A stretch of DNA of 64,000 nt, from positions 310,001 to 374,000 of the forward strand of contig NZ_FOXK01000005.1 in NCBI RefSeq assembly GCF_900115695.1, given 5' to 3'. This document shows, piece by piece, positions 1-8,532 of this stretch. Positions within the stretch are counted from its first letter, which is position 1, and every line of letters begins with the position of its first letter. Source of the DNA: Ectopseudomonas toyotomiensis. Its GTDB lineage: Bacteria; Pseudomonadota; Gammaproteobacteria; Pseudomonadales; Pseudomonadaceae. Made by a program: the position numbers and the translations under genes. The notes below the pieces were generated by a model. It worked only from the letters and a program-made list of their open reading frames with translations, had not been told where the DNA came from and did no database searches.

Positions 1-163
1 CGGCGAGGGCACCCACGTGGTGGCCATGCCGCATATCCACGACCTGCTCGCGCCGATCCTGTACACCGTGCCGCTGCAACTGCTGTCGTACTACGTCGCT
101 GTGCTCAAGGGCACCGACGTCGACCAGCCGCGTAATCTGGCCAAGAGCGTCACGGTCGAATAA
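1..163 (+). CDS. glmS: Glutamine--fructose-6-phosphate aminotransferase, C-terminal end only
   Basis: The window opens inside this gene and only the last 53 residues are visible, in the frame starting at base 2 and ending with TAA at 161-163. The tail contains [21 protein letters not shown] and ends [11 protein letters not shown], which is the conserved end of the isomerase (SIS) domain of GlmS. The enzyme makes glucosamine-6-phosphate from fructose-6-phosphate and glutamine for peptidoglycan and LPS. The glutaminase half lies outside the window. A hairpin terminator follows 17 bases after the stop codon. Confidence 0.93.
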   Translation, partial: GEGTHVVAMPHIHDLLAPILYTVPLQLLSYYVAVLKGTDVDQPRNLAKSVTVE

Positions 164-180
164 GACCGCTGACGAAGAAA

Positions 181-206
181 AGCCCGTCCATCTGGACGGG
201 CTTTTG
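181..206. terminator. Bidirectional intrinsic terminator between glmS and map
   Basis: A 10-bp stem (AGCCCGTCCA at 181-190, TGGACGGGCT at 193-202) has a two-base loop, with A residues on the left and TTTT on the right. It can therefore stop both glmS and the convergent map gene. Confidence 0.85.
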
Positions 207-214
207 CGTTTCCA

Positions 215-994
215 TCACGCCGAAATCCTGCTCAGGTGCAGCTCTTCGGGGCGCAGTGTAAGCACGCGAACGCCGTCGCGGGTGACCGCCACGGTATGTT
301 CGAATTGCGCCGAGAGCTGACCATCGCGGGTCACCACCGTCCAGCCGTCGCGCAGGGTGCGTACATCCTCCGTTCCCCGGTTGAGCATGGGTTCGATGGT
401 GAAGGTCATGCCTTCGCGCAGCGTCAGGCCGGTGCCGGCTTTGCCCCAGTGCAGCACTTCGGGTGGTTCGTGCATTTCCCGGCCGATGCCGTGGCCGCAG
501 TACTCTTTGACCACCGAGTAGCGATGGGCGCGAGCGTGCCGTTCGATGGCATGGCCGATATCGCCGAGGCGGGCGCCGGGTTTGACGGCTTCGATGCCCT
601 TGCACATCGCTTCATAGGTCACTTGGGCGAGCTGACGAGCCTGGTCCGACACCTCGCCGATCAGGTAGGTCTTGCTCGAATCGGCGATGTAGCCGTTCTT
701 CTCCAGGGTGATGTCGAAATTCACCAGATCGCCATCGCGCAGAATATCGTTGGCGCTGGGTACGCCATGGCACACCACTTCGTTGCGCGACGTGTTCATG
801 GCGTAGGCGAAACCATACTGCCCCTTGCTCGCCGGACGCGCCTTGAGTTCACCCACGATGTAGTTATCCACAAGGTCATTGACCTGCAGAGTCGACATGC
901 CGAGCAGATCCAAGCGATCCAGGTAGCCGAACACGGACGCGAGCAACCTGCCGGATTCCGCCATCAGGGCGATCTGTTGCGGCGTCTTGCTCAT
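215..994 (-). CDS. map: Type I methionine aminopeptidase
   Basis: A 259-residue pita-bread-fold peptidase that would remove the initiator methionine from nascent proteins. The five metal ligands of the family can be placed: Asp94 (NFDIT), Asp105 (ADSSKT), His168 (GHGIG), Glu201 (TIEP) and Glu232 (FEHT). His76 (CHG) is the substrate-binding histidine. The motif around Asp105 reads GYIADSSKT rather than the more usual GYHGDTS-type sequence. Its ATG overlaps the stop of the upstream ParD-like gene by four bases (ATGA, 991-994), so the two are translationally coupled. The housekeeping map of gammaproteobacteria usually sits beside rpsB, so this is probably a second, specialised copy (inference). 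Confidence 0.92.
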   Translation of the reverse strand: MSKTPQQIALMAESGRLLASVFGYLDRLDLLGMSTLQVNDLVDNYIVGELKARPASKGQYGFAYAMNTSRNEVVCHGVPSANDILRDGDLVNFDITLEKNGYIADSSKTYLIGEVSDQARQLAQVTYEAMCKGIEAVKPGARLGDIGHAIERHARAHRYSVVKEYCGHGIGREMHEPPEVLHWGKAGTGLTLREGMTFTIEPMLNRGTEDVRTLRDGWTVVTRDGQLSAQFEHTVAVTRDGVRVLTLRPEELHLSRISA

Positions 995-1203
995 GAGGCG
1001 TCCGCCATTCTTGGCGGAATCACCACGCCGGCTGCACGCATCTCGGCGACCATCAGTTCATTGAAACTCAGCGTCGGGTTCATCTCGCAGAGCATGCCGA
1101 TGCGAATCCAGAAACCCGCCTGTGCATTGATCGAACGGCCCGAGACGGCGCTCGCTCTGCGAATCTGGTCGTGCAGTTCGTCATCGATATTGACGATGCC
1201 CAT
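991..1203 (-). CDS. ParD-like antitoxin family protein
   Basis: A 70-residue protein starting MGIVNIDDELHDQIRR, with an N-terminal strand followed by helices typical of ribbon-helix-helix DNA-binding proteins. It resembles the ParD_like (DUF3423-type) family. The ATG at 1203 is chosen because AGGAAG lies at the right distance upstream. A longer in-frame reading from 1263 would pass through the AT-rich operator-like sequence. The gene overlaps map by four bases, placing a methionine aminopeptidase where a toxin gene would be expected. Family assignment is by overall resemblance, and binding to its own promoter is inferred from the repeated half-sites just upstream. Confidence 0.75.
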   Translation of the reverse strand: MGIVNIDDELHDQIRRASAVSGRSINAQAGFWIRIGMLCEMNPTLSFNELMVAEMRAAGVVIPPRMADAS

Positions 1204-1214
1204 GGAAACTTCCT

Positions 1215-1243
1215 CATATATGTTTCGTATATAAATCATATAG
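1215..1243. promoter_or_regulatory. Candidate operator of the ParD-like/map unit
   Basis: Three AT-rich half-sites are spaced about one helical turn apart: CATATA at 1215, GTATATA at 1227 and CATATAG at 1237. They lie 12-40 bases upstream of the ParD-like start codon in otherwise GC-rich DNA. Ribbon-helix-helix antitoxins usually autoregulate through such arrays. The assignment is inference. Confidence 0.5.
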
Positions 1244-1318
1244 AGCTTCCCCGGGAATTTCATCCTGCGGTCGCTAAGTCTGATCGTCGCCAGCGCCGGT
1301 AAGTGTTCCGATCCCTTA

Positions 1319-1351
1319 AACTGGGCGGCAAATCCGCTGACTGGCCCAGTT
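1319..1351. repeat. 8-bp inverted repeat upstream of the small gene at 1394
   Basis: AACTGGGC (1319-1326) and GCCCAGTT (1344-1351) are perfectly complementary around a 17-base spacer. This could be an operator or an mRNA hairpin for the gene starting 43 bases downstream. No factor can be named. Confidence 0.35.
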
Positions 1352-1393
1352 CAGGTGCGGGTCGCATGGAGTCATGTTGGTAGAGGAGAGAGG

Positions 1394-1624
1394 ATGAAGC
1401 GCGTAGATGTGAAACGCAGAACAGACGAAGGGGTGCTGTTCGACACCCAGGTCATGGTCAACCCGGCCAATACGTCCGAATGGATCGTATTCTTCAAGAA
1501 GGACGCAGGGCGCAGCTTCTTTCTGGTGGACGAAGCCGAGCAGGTGGAGAGCTTCTCCAGCCTGAACGAGCTGATGGTGGAGTTGCGGGCATTGGGTATC
1601 AAGCGGGTCGAGGTACAACTCTGA
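1394..1624 (+). CDS. Small conserved protein of unknown function
   Basis: A 76-residue soluble protein starting MKRVDVKRRTDEG and ending IKRVEVQL. The ATG at 1394 is favoured over an earlier in-frame GTG because GAGGAGAG lies just upstream. It has no signal peptide, membrane segment or cysteine, and mixes charged and beta-prone stretches (WIVFFKKD, SFFLVDE). I do not recognise the family. It stands alone, with map/ParD-like divergent on the left and cobM convergent on the right. Confidence 0.6.
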   Translation: MKRVDVKRRTDEGVLFDTQVMVNPANTSEWIVFFKKDAGRSFFLVDEAEQVESFSSLNELMVELRALGIKRVEVQL

Positions 1625-1794
1625 TCCACAGTTGCTAACAATTGGCGTGGATCATCCTGTGGATATCCTCGTTATACTTGGCTACAGCCCCTTAATAATG
1701 GGTCTTTCAGTCAATTGTACAAAAACTGATCCTCATCGAATGGCTATCCACAGTAGGCTGGGATAACGTCCCGCCTTTCTTGTTGATAAGTGGT

Positions 1795-1820
1795 CGAAAG
1801 CCTCTGAATACAAGGCTTTC
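1795..1820. terminator. Weak hairpin downstream of cobM
   Basis: GAAAGCC (1796-1802) pairs with GGCTTTC (1814-1820) between the converging ends of cobM and the 76-residue gene. No clear U-tract follows on either strand, so a terminator role is only possible. Confidence 0.3.
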
Positions 1821-1846
1821 AGCGATGTGCTCAGTTTATCGCCAGG

Positions 1847-2602
1847 TCAATCGCGCCCGGGACGGTAGAGATGCCGATGGGTAGCGTCGTACAGTGCCGA
1901 CTCGGCGAAAGCACCCGCGTCGAGCACCCGCCCAACGAGGATCAATGCCGTGCGGCGAAAGCCCTTGGCAGCGACCTTTTCTTCGATATCGGCCAGGGTG
2001 CCCAGTACCCAGTCCTGATCCGGCCAGCTCGCTCGGTGGATAACCGCGATGGGACAATCGGCGCCGTAGTGCGGCAGCAGTTCTGCGATTATGGTCGGCA
2101 GATGGCGTACGCCGAGGTGGATGGCCATTGTTGCGCGGTGCCTGGCCAGGTCATGCAGCTGCTCGCCCTCGGGCATCGGCGAGGTGGTGCCGTAGCGGGT
2201 AAGGATCACCGTCTGGGCGATGCCGGGCAGGGTCAGCTCGGATTCCAGCAGGGCTGCGCAGGCGGCAGTGGCAGTGACGCCGGGAATGATCTCGAAGGGA
2301 ATGCCCAGGGCACGCAACTCGCGAATCTGCTCGCCGATGGCGCCGTACAGCGACGGGTCACCGGAATGCACCCGGGCTACGTCCAGGCCACGCTCATGGG
2401 CCTGGCGCAACAGCTCGATGATCTCGCCCAGGTTCAGCTCGGCGGTGTTCACCACTTGCTCGGCGCTATGGCCTTGTAGCACCGCTTCGGGTACCAGCGA
2501 GCCGGCGTAGAGGATCACCGAGCACGAACAGATCAGGCGCTGGCCCTTGACGGTGATCAGCTCGGGGTCGCCGGGGCCGGCGCCGATGAAGTAGACGGTC
2601 AT
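1847..2602 (-). CDS. cobM: Precorrin-4 C11-methyltransferase
   Basis: A 251-residue SAM-dependent methyltransferase of the class III (tetrapyrrole methylase) fold. It methylates C11 of precorrin-4 to give precorrin-5 in the aerobic cobalamin pathway. The N-terminal MTVYFIGAGPGDPELITVKG contains the glycine-rich SAM loop, and SGDPSLYGA and IIPGVTA are the other family motifs. Length is normal. Its ATG overlaps the end of cobE by four bases (2599-2602), so both are made from one transcript that starts in the region shared with the divergent riboswitch-cobW transcript. Confidence 0.95.
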   Translation of the reverse strand: MTVYFIGAGPGDPELITVKGQRLICSCSVILYAGSLVPEAVLQGHSAEQVVNTAELNLGEIIELLRQAHERGLDVARVHSGDPSLYGAIGEQIRELRALGIPFEIIPGVTATAACAALLESELTLPGIAQTVILTRYGTTSPMPEGEQLHDLARHRATMAIHLGVRHLPTIIAELLPHYGADCPIAVIHRASWPDQDWVLGTLADIEEKVAAKGFRRTALILVGRVLDAGAFAESALYDATHRHLYRPGRD

Positions 2603-3036
2603 GCTGCGGGTTCTCTATCGAAGGTGGCCAACGCGCAGGTGGCGTTGGCCGTGCGGGTTTTATCGCCCAGCAGGCGAGCTGCCTTGCCCAGTCGTGAGGC
2701 CAGGGCAAGGGCGCAGGGTTCAGCCACTGCGGGGCTGCCGGTTATGGATCGGATGAGGGGACTGCCGGCTTTCTCTGGCTGGTGGAGCGTGAGCGCTTCG
2801 GGAGTGAAGAATGTCAGCTGCAGATTCACGTGCATGGCCAGTTCACGCAGCCCCGGTTCGTCGAGCTTGTGGGCGATGCTGGCCAGTCCAACGAGGTTAT
2901 CCACAGTCAACTCATGTTGGGCCAGGCTGTGGGTCAGCAGGGTGAGCAGCTCGTCCTGTGCACAACCGCGCCGGCAACCCAGGCCGGCAACCACCTTAGG
3001 GGGGGCAGCGGGGTGATCGAGGTGGCTGGCGGTCAT
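2599..3036 (-). CDS. cobE: Cobalamin biosynthesis protein CobE (CbiG C-terminal domain type)
   Basis: A 145-residue protein beginning MTASHLDHPAAPPKVVAGLGC. The VVAGLGCRRGC segment and the SIAHKLDEPGL segment match the CobE/CbiG C-terminal family. The ATG at 3036 gives the normal family length. An open frame to 3207 exists but would run into the divergent riboswitch region. CobE is associated with the aerobic pathway, probably in handling or releasing a corrin intermediate, but its exact role is not firmly established. Here the CbiG N-terminal half is found separately, fused to CobJ at 22740-24389. Confidence 0.88.
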   Translation of the reverse strand: MTASHLDHPAAPPKVVAGLGCRRGCAQDELLTLLTHSLAQHELTVDNLVGLASIAHKLDEPGLRELAMHVNLQLTFFTPEALTLHQPEKAGSPLIRSITGSPAVAEPCALALASRLGKAARLLGDKTRTANATCALATFDREPAA

Positions 3037-3129
3037 GAGCGGTATTCGTGTCGGAGGGTGATGTAGCTCATCATGGCACCTGCCAGCGGTCAACCGCGAT
3101 TGACCGGCCGCCGCGGCCTGCGTAGCCTT

Positions 3130-3303
3130 CTCGCTTTCGAGGTTCTTCCCGGCAAACCGCCGGGGAGCTAAGAGGGAACAGGGTCGATGCCCTGGCTGCC
3201 CCCGCAACTGTAAACGGTCTTAAACCCTTCGATACGCCACTGCTCAACAGCGGGAAGGTGAAGGACGCGCAACGCGCAGACCGTGAGCCAGGAGACCTGC
3301 CTC
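3130..3303 (+). promoter_or_regulatory. Cobalamin riboswitch upstream of cobW
   Basis: The conserved cobalamin aptamer elements are present in order: GGGAACAGGG near 3174, the core GCTGCCCCCGCAACTGTAA at 3196-3214, the B12-box region with GCCACTG near 3235, GGGAAGG, and the closing GAGCCAGGAGACCTGCC at 3285-3301. It lies about 110 bases before cobW and should lower expression of cobW and downstream genes when adenosylcobalamin is plentiful. Confidence 0.95.
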
Positions 3304-3413
3304 GAATGACCAGCCATATGCTCGGACGGGGTGATCCGACGCGGCCAGCACGCTCCTGCGTGTCCGCCTGCGCGTACCCGTCCGCCGAACTTACCGACGC
3401 CACGGGGCCATCC

Positions 3414-4475
3414 ATGAAAACCCTCGCCAAACTGCCTGTCACCATCGTCACCGGTTTTCTCGGTGCCGGCAAAACCACTCTGCTGCGCCACCTGCTGGCC
3501 AATGCCGGCGGCCGCCGTATCGCGGTGATCGTCAACGAGTTCGGCGAGCTGGGCATTGATGGCGAGATCCTCAAGCAGTGCTCCATCGGCTGCAGTGAGG
3601 AAGAAGCCAATGGCCGCGTCTTCGAGCTGGCCAACGGCTGCCTGTGCTGCACCGTGCAGGAAGAGTTCTTCCCGGTGATGCGCGAGCTGGTGGCGCGCCG
3701 CGGCGATCTCGACCATATCCTCATCGAGACCAGTGGCCTGGCTTTGCCCAAGCCTTTGGTGCAGGCCTTCAACTGGCCGGAAATCCGCAACGCTTGTACG
3801 GTCGACGCGGTGATCACCGTGGTCGACAGCCCGGCGGTGATCGCCGGCACCTTCGCCGCCTTCCCCGATCAGGTGGACGAGCAGCGCAAGCTCGACCCCA
3901 ACCTCGACCACGAATCGCCGCTGCATGAACTGTTCGCCGACCAGTTGGCCAGCGCCGACCTAGTGATCCTCAACAAGGCCGATTTGCTCGACGCCGAGGC
4001 GCTGGCTGCCGTGCGCGCCGAGGTGGCCGAAGAGCTACCGCCGGCAGTCAAGGTGATCGAGGCGCACGGCGGCGAGCTGCCGCTGGACGTGCTGCTCGGC
4101 CTGAACAGTGAAGCTGAGCTGCATATCGACAGCCGCCGCACTCATCACGACGATGAAGATGAAGACCACGATCACGAGGAATTCGACTCGTTCCACGTGG
4201 AACTACCGGAAGCCCAGGAGGCGCGCCTGCTCGCCGCGTTGAAGGAGGCAGTGGCCAAGTACGGCATCCTGCGCGTGAAAGGCTTCGCGGCGATCCCTGG
4301 CAAACCCATGCGCCTACTGGTGCAGGGCGTGGGCCAGCGCTTCGACCGCCACTTCGACCGCGCCTGGCAGGCCGACGAGCCGCGCCTGAGTCGCCTGGTG
4401 GTGATCGGCCAGCAGCTTGACCGCGCGGCCATCGAGGCCGAGCTGAAAGCGTCGCTGGCCGGATACGGAGCGTAG
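3414..4475 (+). CDS. cobW: Cobalamin biosynthesis GTPase CobW (COG0523 metallochaperone)
   Basis: A 353-residue G3E-family GTPase thought to deliver cobalt to the cobaltochelatase. The Walker A motif GFLGAGKT is at residues 14-21, the metal-binding CLCC motif at 76-79, and the base-recognition motif NKAD follows in LVILNKADLL. A His/acid-rich stretch at 244-256 (HHDDEDEDHDHEE) is typical of metal-handling members. The ATG at 3414 fits the family start. In-frame codons upstream run back into the riboswitch. It is the first gene after the riboswitch and precedes cobN. Confidence 0.95.
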   Translation: MKTLAKLPVTIVTGFLGAGKTTLLRHLLANAGGRRIAVIVNEFGELGIDGEILKQCSIGCSEEEANGRVFELANGCLCCTVQEEFFPVMRELVARRGDLDHILIETSGLALPKPLVQAFNWPEIRNACTVDAVITVVDSPAVIAGTFAAFPDQVDEQRKLDPNLDHESPLHELFADQLASADLVILNKADLLDAEALAAVRAEVAEELPPAVKVIEAHGGELPLDVLLGLNSEAELHIDSRRTHHDDEDEDHDHEEFDSFHVELPEAQEARLLAALKEAVAKYGILRVKGFAAIPGKPMRLLVQGVGQRFDRHFDRAWQADEPRLSRLVVIGQQLDRAAIEAELKASLAGYGA

Positions 4476-4488
4476 GACGTACTCGATC

Positions 4489-4545
4489 GTAGGGCGGACT
4501 CAGGAGCGAAGCGAACAGTCCGCCGGATAACTGAGTCCACCCTAC
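4489..4545. repeat. REP-like inverted repeat between cobW and cobN
   Basis: GTAGGGCGGACTCA (4489-4502) faces TGAGTCCACCCTAC (4532-4545), matching at 13 of 14 positions. It belongs to the GTAGGGTGG family of intergenic repeats seen several times in this window. Confidence 0.7.
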
Positions 4546-4590
4546 GGCGCTACCACCAGTCGCGGTTAAAGCCCCTACCACGGAACGAAC

Positions 4591-7500
4591 ATGCACCTAT
4601 TGCGCACCCAACCCGGCGCCCAACTGCCGGCCGACAGCATCGCCGACCTTGGCCAGACGCCTGCCGAGCTGGTGCTGCTGTGCACGGGTGATTCGCACCT
4701 CTCCCTGCTGGCCGAGGCCGCTCGGCAATTGCCGGACGACTACCCCAGCCTGCGCCTGGCCAGCCCGGCGCAGCTGAGCAACAACGCCTCGGTAGACTTC
4801 TATTTCGAGCAGGTGCTGCAGTACGCCAAGGTCATCCTGATCTCGGTGCATGGCGGGGTCAGCTACTGGCGTTATGGCGTCGAGCGTCTGGTGGAGCTGG
4901 GCGCGCGCGGCGCCACGGTGATCATGGTGCCCGGCGACGACAAGCCCGACCCGGAGCTGAATGCGCTCGGTAATGTCAGTGAAGAAGATAGCCAGCGCCT
5001 CTGGAAGTACCTGCGCCAGGGCGGTTTGGACAATGCCCGGCAGTTGTTTCGCTGCATCGGCAGCCGCTGGCTGGGGCGTGACGACAGTTGGCAGGAGCCG
5101 CAGCCGCTACCGCGTGTCGGCCTCTATCACCCGCAGCGTAGCCCTGCTCAGTTGGCTGACTGGCAGACGCAGTGGCTGCCGGAGGCGCCCGTGGTGGCGC
5201 TGCTGTTCTACCGCAATCATGTGCAGTCGGCGAACACCGCCTTCGTCGATACCTTCTGCGAGCACCTGTTCGGCCACGGCCTTAACCCGCTGCCTATCGC
5301 CGTGGCCAGCCTCAAGGAATCTGCCTGCCTGGATCAGGTACAGACCTGGCTGGACGAAACCAACGCTGCGTTGATCATCAACACCACCGGCTTCGCCCTT
5401 TCCAACCCCGAGGCGCCACAGGCGCGGGTGTTTCGCCGTGATATCCCGGTGCTGCAGGCTATCTGCTCGCTGGACAATCACGCGCAATGGCAGGCCAGCG
5501 CCCAAGGTCTGGGCTCGCGTGACTTGGCCATGCATGTGGTGCTGCCTGAGCTGGATGGCCGGCTGATTGGTACCGCCATCAGCTTCAAAGGTCTGGCCTG
5601 GCGCAGCGAGCGTAGCCAGAGCGATGTGGTGTGCTACCAGGCGCATGAACCGGGTATGGCTTATGTCGCGGAACTGGCGAGGAACTGGTGCCAGTTGGCG
5701 ATCAAAAGCAACGATCAGAAGCGAATCGGCCTGATCCTGGCCAACTACCCGACCCGCGATGGCCGCATCGGCAACGGCGTCGGCCTGGATACACCGGCTG
5801 CCGCGCTGAATATCCTCCGCGCCCTGCAGGCCCATGGCTATCCAGTGGATAACCTGCCGGACAGCGGTACCGCACTTGTCCACAGCCTGCTCGGTGGCGT
5901 CACCAATGACCTCAATGGTCTGGATACACGGCCCTGCGCGCAGAGCCTGGCGCTGGACGACTACCTGGGGTTTTTCCACAGCCTGCCAGCGGCCAATCAG
6001 CAGGCGGTGCGCGAGCGCTGGGGCGAGCCGCAGAACGATCCGATGTTCCGCAGTGGGCGGATGATGGTTGCCGGCCTGCGCTTCGACCTGACCTTCGTTG
6101 GTATCCAGCCGGCGCGCGGCTACCAGCTCGACCCGGCAGCGGTTTACCACGACCCCGACCTGGTGCCGCCGCACGGTTATATCGCCTTCTACGCCTGGCT
6201 GCGCACGGCTTTCGACGCCGATGCGCTGATCCACGTCGGCAAGCACGGCAACCTGGAATGGCTGCCGGGCAAGAGCGTCGGCCTGTCCGAGGGCTGCTGG
6301 CCGCAGGCGCTGATTGGCCCGCTGCCGAATATCTATCCCTTTATCGTCAACGATCCGGGCGAGGGCGCGCAGGCCAAGCGCCGCACCCAGGCGGTGATCA
6401 TCGACCACCTGATGCCGCCTTTGACCCGCGCCGAAAGCTACGGCCCGCTGCGCGATCTGGAGCGCCTGGCTGACGAGTATTACGACGCCAGCCAGCTCGA
6501 CCTGCGCCGCGCCGTGGAATTGCGTGGCGAGATACTGGCCAAGGTGCGCGAGGCCAGCCTTGACCGCGAACTGGGTCTGCAGCTAAACGACGATGCTGAC
6601 AGTTGGCTACCGCAGCTCGACACCTATCTGTGCGACCTCAAGGAATCGCAGATTCGTGATGGGCTGCATGTGTTCGGCGAATCGCCTGCCGGGCAACTGC
6701 GCCGTGACACGCTCCTGGCGCTGCTGCGCATTCCCCGTGGCGATGGTCAGGGTGCCAATGCCAGCCTGCTGCGCGCGTTGGCCCGTGGCCTGGAACTGGG
6801 CCTCGATCCGCTGGATTGCGATATGGGCCAGTCCTGGCAAGGGCCATGTCCACAGACGTTGCAGGTTGTGGATAACAGCCTGTGGCGCACGGTCGGTGAT
6901 ACCCGCGAGCGCCTGGAGCTGCTGGCGCTGGGGCTGATCGAGCGGCGTCTGGCCGGCGAGCGCATCGAAGATTTCGGCACCGAGGTGGCGCTGATCCTCG
7001 ATGGCCTGGCTGAGCATATCGCGCCTTTGCTGGATGCTTGCGGCGATGCAGAGATGAACGGCCTGCTGGCGGCTTTGGAAGGGCGTTTCGTCTCCGCCGG
7101 GCCGAGCGGCGCACCGAGTCGTGGTCGCCTCGATGTGCTGCCCACCGGGCGCAACTTCTTTACCGTCGACGTGCGCCATCTGCCTACACCGACTGCCTGG
7201 CGTCTTGGCGTGCAGGCCGCGGATCGCCTGCTGGAGCGCCATCTGCAAGACGAGGGCGACCACCTGCGCCAGCTCGGCCTGTCGGTGTGGGGCACGGCGA
7301 CCATGCGTACCGGCGGCGACGATATCGCCCAGGCACTGGCGCTGATGGGCGTGCGGCCGGTGTGGCAGCCGGGCAGTCAGCGCGTCGAGCGCTTCGAGGT
7401 GCTGCCGCTGGAACAGCTTGGTCGACCCCGGGTGGATGTCACCCTGCGCGTCTCGGGCTTTTTCCGCGATGCCTTCAGCAACCTGATTCGCCTGTTCGAT

Positions 7501-8337
7501 GACGCCGTGCAGGCGGTTATCGAGCTGGACGAGTCGGAAGACATGAACCCGCTTTCGGCGCAGGTCTGGCGCGAGTCGCTGGCGCTCAAGGATGGTGGCC
7601 TGGATGAAGCCGAAGCGCGGCGTCAGGCTGGCTGGCGGGTGTTCGGCGCCAAGCCGGGGGCCTATGGCTCCGGGGTGCAGAACGCCATTGAGGAGCGTCT
7701 GTGGCAGAGCCGTGCCGATCTCGCCGAGGTCTACCTGAACTGGGGCGGCTACGCCTACGGTAGCGGCGCCGAGGGCGCGCCCGCACGGCAGCGCTTCGTC
7801 GAGCGCCTGGAGCAGATGCAGGCGGTGCTGCACAACCAGGACAACCGCGAGCACGACATCCTCGATTCCAACGACTACTACCAGTTCCAGGGCGGCATGC
7901 TGGCGGCAGTGGAAACCCTGCGCGGGCTTAAGGTGGCCAGCTATCACGGTGACAACAGCCACCCTGATACGCCGCGTATTCGCACCTTGAAGGAAGAACT
8001 CAACCGCGTGGTGCGTGCCCGCGCCGCCAATCTCAAATGGATCGCGGGCATGAAGCGCCACGGCTACAAGGGCGCCTTCGAGCTGGCCGCGACCATCGAC
8101 TACCTGTTCGCCTTCGACGCCACCAGCGAGCTGGTCGATGACCACCAGTACGCGCTGCTGACCGATGCCTACCTGCTCGATAAGGACACTCGCGACTTTA
8201 TCCAGCAGCACAACCCCGGCGCCCTCAACGACATCCTCGAACGGCTGCTGGAAGCCCAGCAGCGCGGCCTGTGGGAGAATCCCGGGCCTTACCGCGAAGC
8301 GCTGGAAAACCTGCTGCTCGATAGCGAGGAAGCATGA
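4591..8337 (+). CDS. cobN: Cobaltochelatase subunit CobN
   Basis: At 1248 residues this has the normal size of the large catalytic subunit of the ATP-dependent aerobic cobaltochelatase, which inserts cobalt into hydrogenobyrinic acid a,c-diamide. It resembles CobN/BchH (for example LIHVGKHGNLEWLPGKSVGLSE, here broken as LIHVGKHGN and LEWLPGKSVGLS, plus DYLFAFDATSELVDDHQY near the C-terminus). It follows cobW in the riboswitch-controlled block. The partner AAA and VWA subunits are encoded just downstream as ChlI/ChlD-type proteins. No CobS or CobT is seen. Confidence 0.96.
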   Translation: MHLLRTQPGAQLPADSIADLGQTPAELVLLCTGDSHLSLLAEAARQLPDDYPSLRLASPAQLSNNASVDFYFEQVLQYAKVILISVHGGVSYWRYGVERLVELGARGATVIMVPGDDKPDPELNALGNVSEEDSQRLWKYLRQGGLDNARQLFRCIGSRWLGRDDSWQEPQPLPRVGLYHPQRSPAQLADWQTQWLPEAPVVALLFYRNHVQSANTAFVDTFCEHLFGHGLNPLPIAVASLKESACLDQVQTWLDETNAALIINTTGFALSNPEAPQARVFRRDIPVLQAICSLDNHAQWQASAQGLGSRDLAMHVVLPELDGRLIGTAISFKGLAWRSERSQSDVVCYQAHEPGMAYVAELARNWCQLAIKSNDQKRIGLILANYPTRDGRIGNGVGLDTPAAALNILRALQAHGYPVDNLPDSGTALVHSLLGGVTNDLNGLDTRPCAQSLALDDYLGFFHSLPAANQQAVRERWGEPQNDPMFRSGRMMVAGLRFDLTFVGIQPARGYQLDPAAVYHDPDLVPPHGYIAFYAWLRTAFDADALIHVGKHGNLEWLPGKSVGLSEGCWPQALIGPLPNIYPFIVNDPGEGAQAKRRTQAVIIDHLMPPLTRAESYGPLRDLERLADEYYDASQLDLRRAVELRGEILAKVREASLDRELGLQLNDDADSWLPQLDTYLCDLKESQIRDGLHVFGESPAGQLRRDTLLALLRIPRGDGQGANASLLRALARGLELGLDPLDCDMGQSWQGPCPQTLQVVDNSLWRTVGDTRERLELLALGLIERRLAGERIEDFGTEVALILDGLAEHIAPLLDACGDAEMNGLLAALEGRFVSAGPSGAPSRGRLDVLPTGRNFFTVDVRHLPTPTAWRLGVQAADRLLERHLQDEGDHLRQLGLSVWGTATMRTGGDDIAQALALMGVRPVWQPGSQRVERFEVLPLEQLGRPRVDVTLRVSGFFRDAFSNLIRLFDDAVQAVIELDESEDMNPLSAQVWRESLALKDGGLDEAEARRQAGWRVFGAKPGAYGSGVQNAIEERLWQSRADLAEVYLNWGGYAYGSGAEGAPARQRFVERLEQMQAVLHNQDNREHDILDSNDYYQFQGGMLAAVETLRGLKVASYHGDNSHPDTPRIRTLKEELNRVVRARAANLKWIAGMKRHGYKGAFELAATIDYLFAFDATSELVDDHQYALLTDAYLLDKDTRDFIQQHNPGALNDILERLLEAQQRGLWENPGPYREALENLLLDSEEA

Positions 8338-8351
8338 CGCGACACGTTCCC

Positions 8352-8516
8352 GTAGGGTGGGTTAGCCGCCTGTCATGGTTGCTGGCCAACTCGCTGAAGC
8401 GGGTGCGGCGTAACCCACCATCGGCGTCACACGGAGTATCGCCTGGTGGGTTACGCGGCGCGCCGAGTTTTTCTGCAGATATAAGGCCGGCGTTCAGCGC
8501 CGCTAACCCACCCTAC
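8352..8516. repeat. REPIN-like 165-bp composite inverted repeat, copy 1
   Basis: Four arms of one motif alternate in orientation: GTAGGGTGGGTTAGC (8352-8366), GCGTAACCCACCA (8408-8420), TGGTGGGTTACGC (8444-8456) and GCTAACCCACCCTAC (8502-8516). The same four-arm geometry recurs at 39324-39489. It occupies the cobN to 8533 gap. Confidence 0.75.
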
Positions 8517-8532
8517 GGATCGCGAGGCACCC

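Noticed and set aside
236..1234. Long plus-strand open frame (332 codons) across map
   Set aside because: It is antisense to a clear Map with all metal ligands. GC-rich codon bias creates such shadows.
1150..1600. Shared NELMV string in the ParD-like protein and the 76-residue protein
   Set aside because: Only about five residues match in a helical context. The rest of the sequences are unrelated, so a duplication is not supported.
1625..1790. Several TATCCACA-like sequences suggesting DnaA boxes or an origin
   Set aside because: The matches are imperfect and scattered, with no dnaA, rpmH or AT-rich unwinding region nearby. Similar TGTGGATAA strings also occur inside cob genes.
5107..8211. 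Two long minus-strand open frames (433 and 534 codons) inside cobN
   Set aside because: They are antisense to an intact CobN, with low-complexity composition and no recognisable domain.
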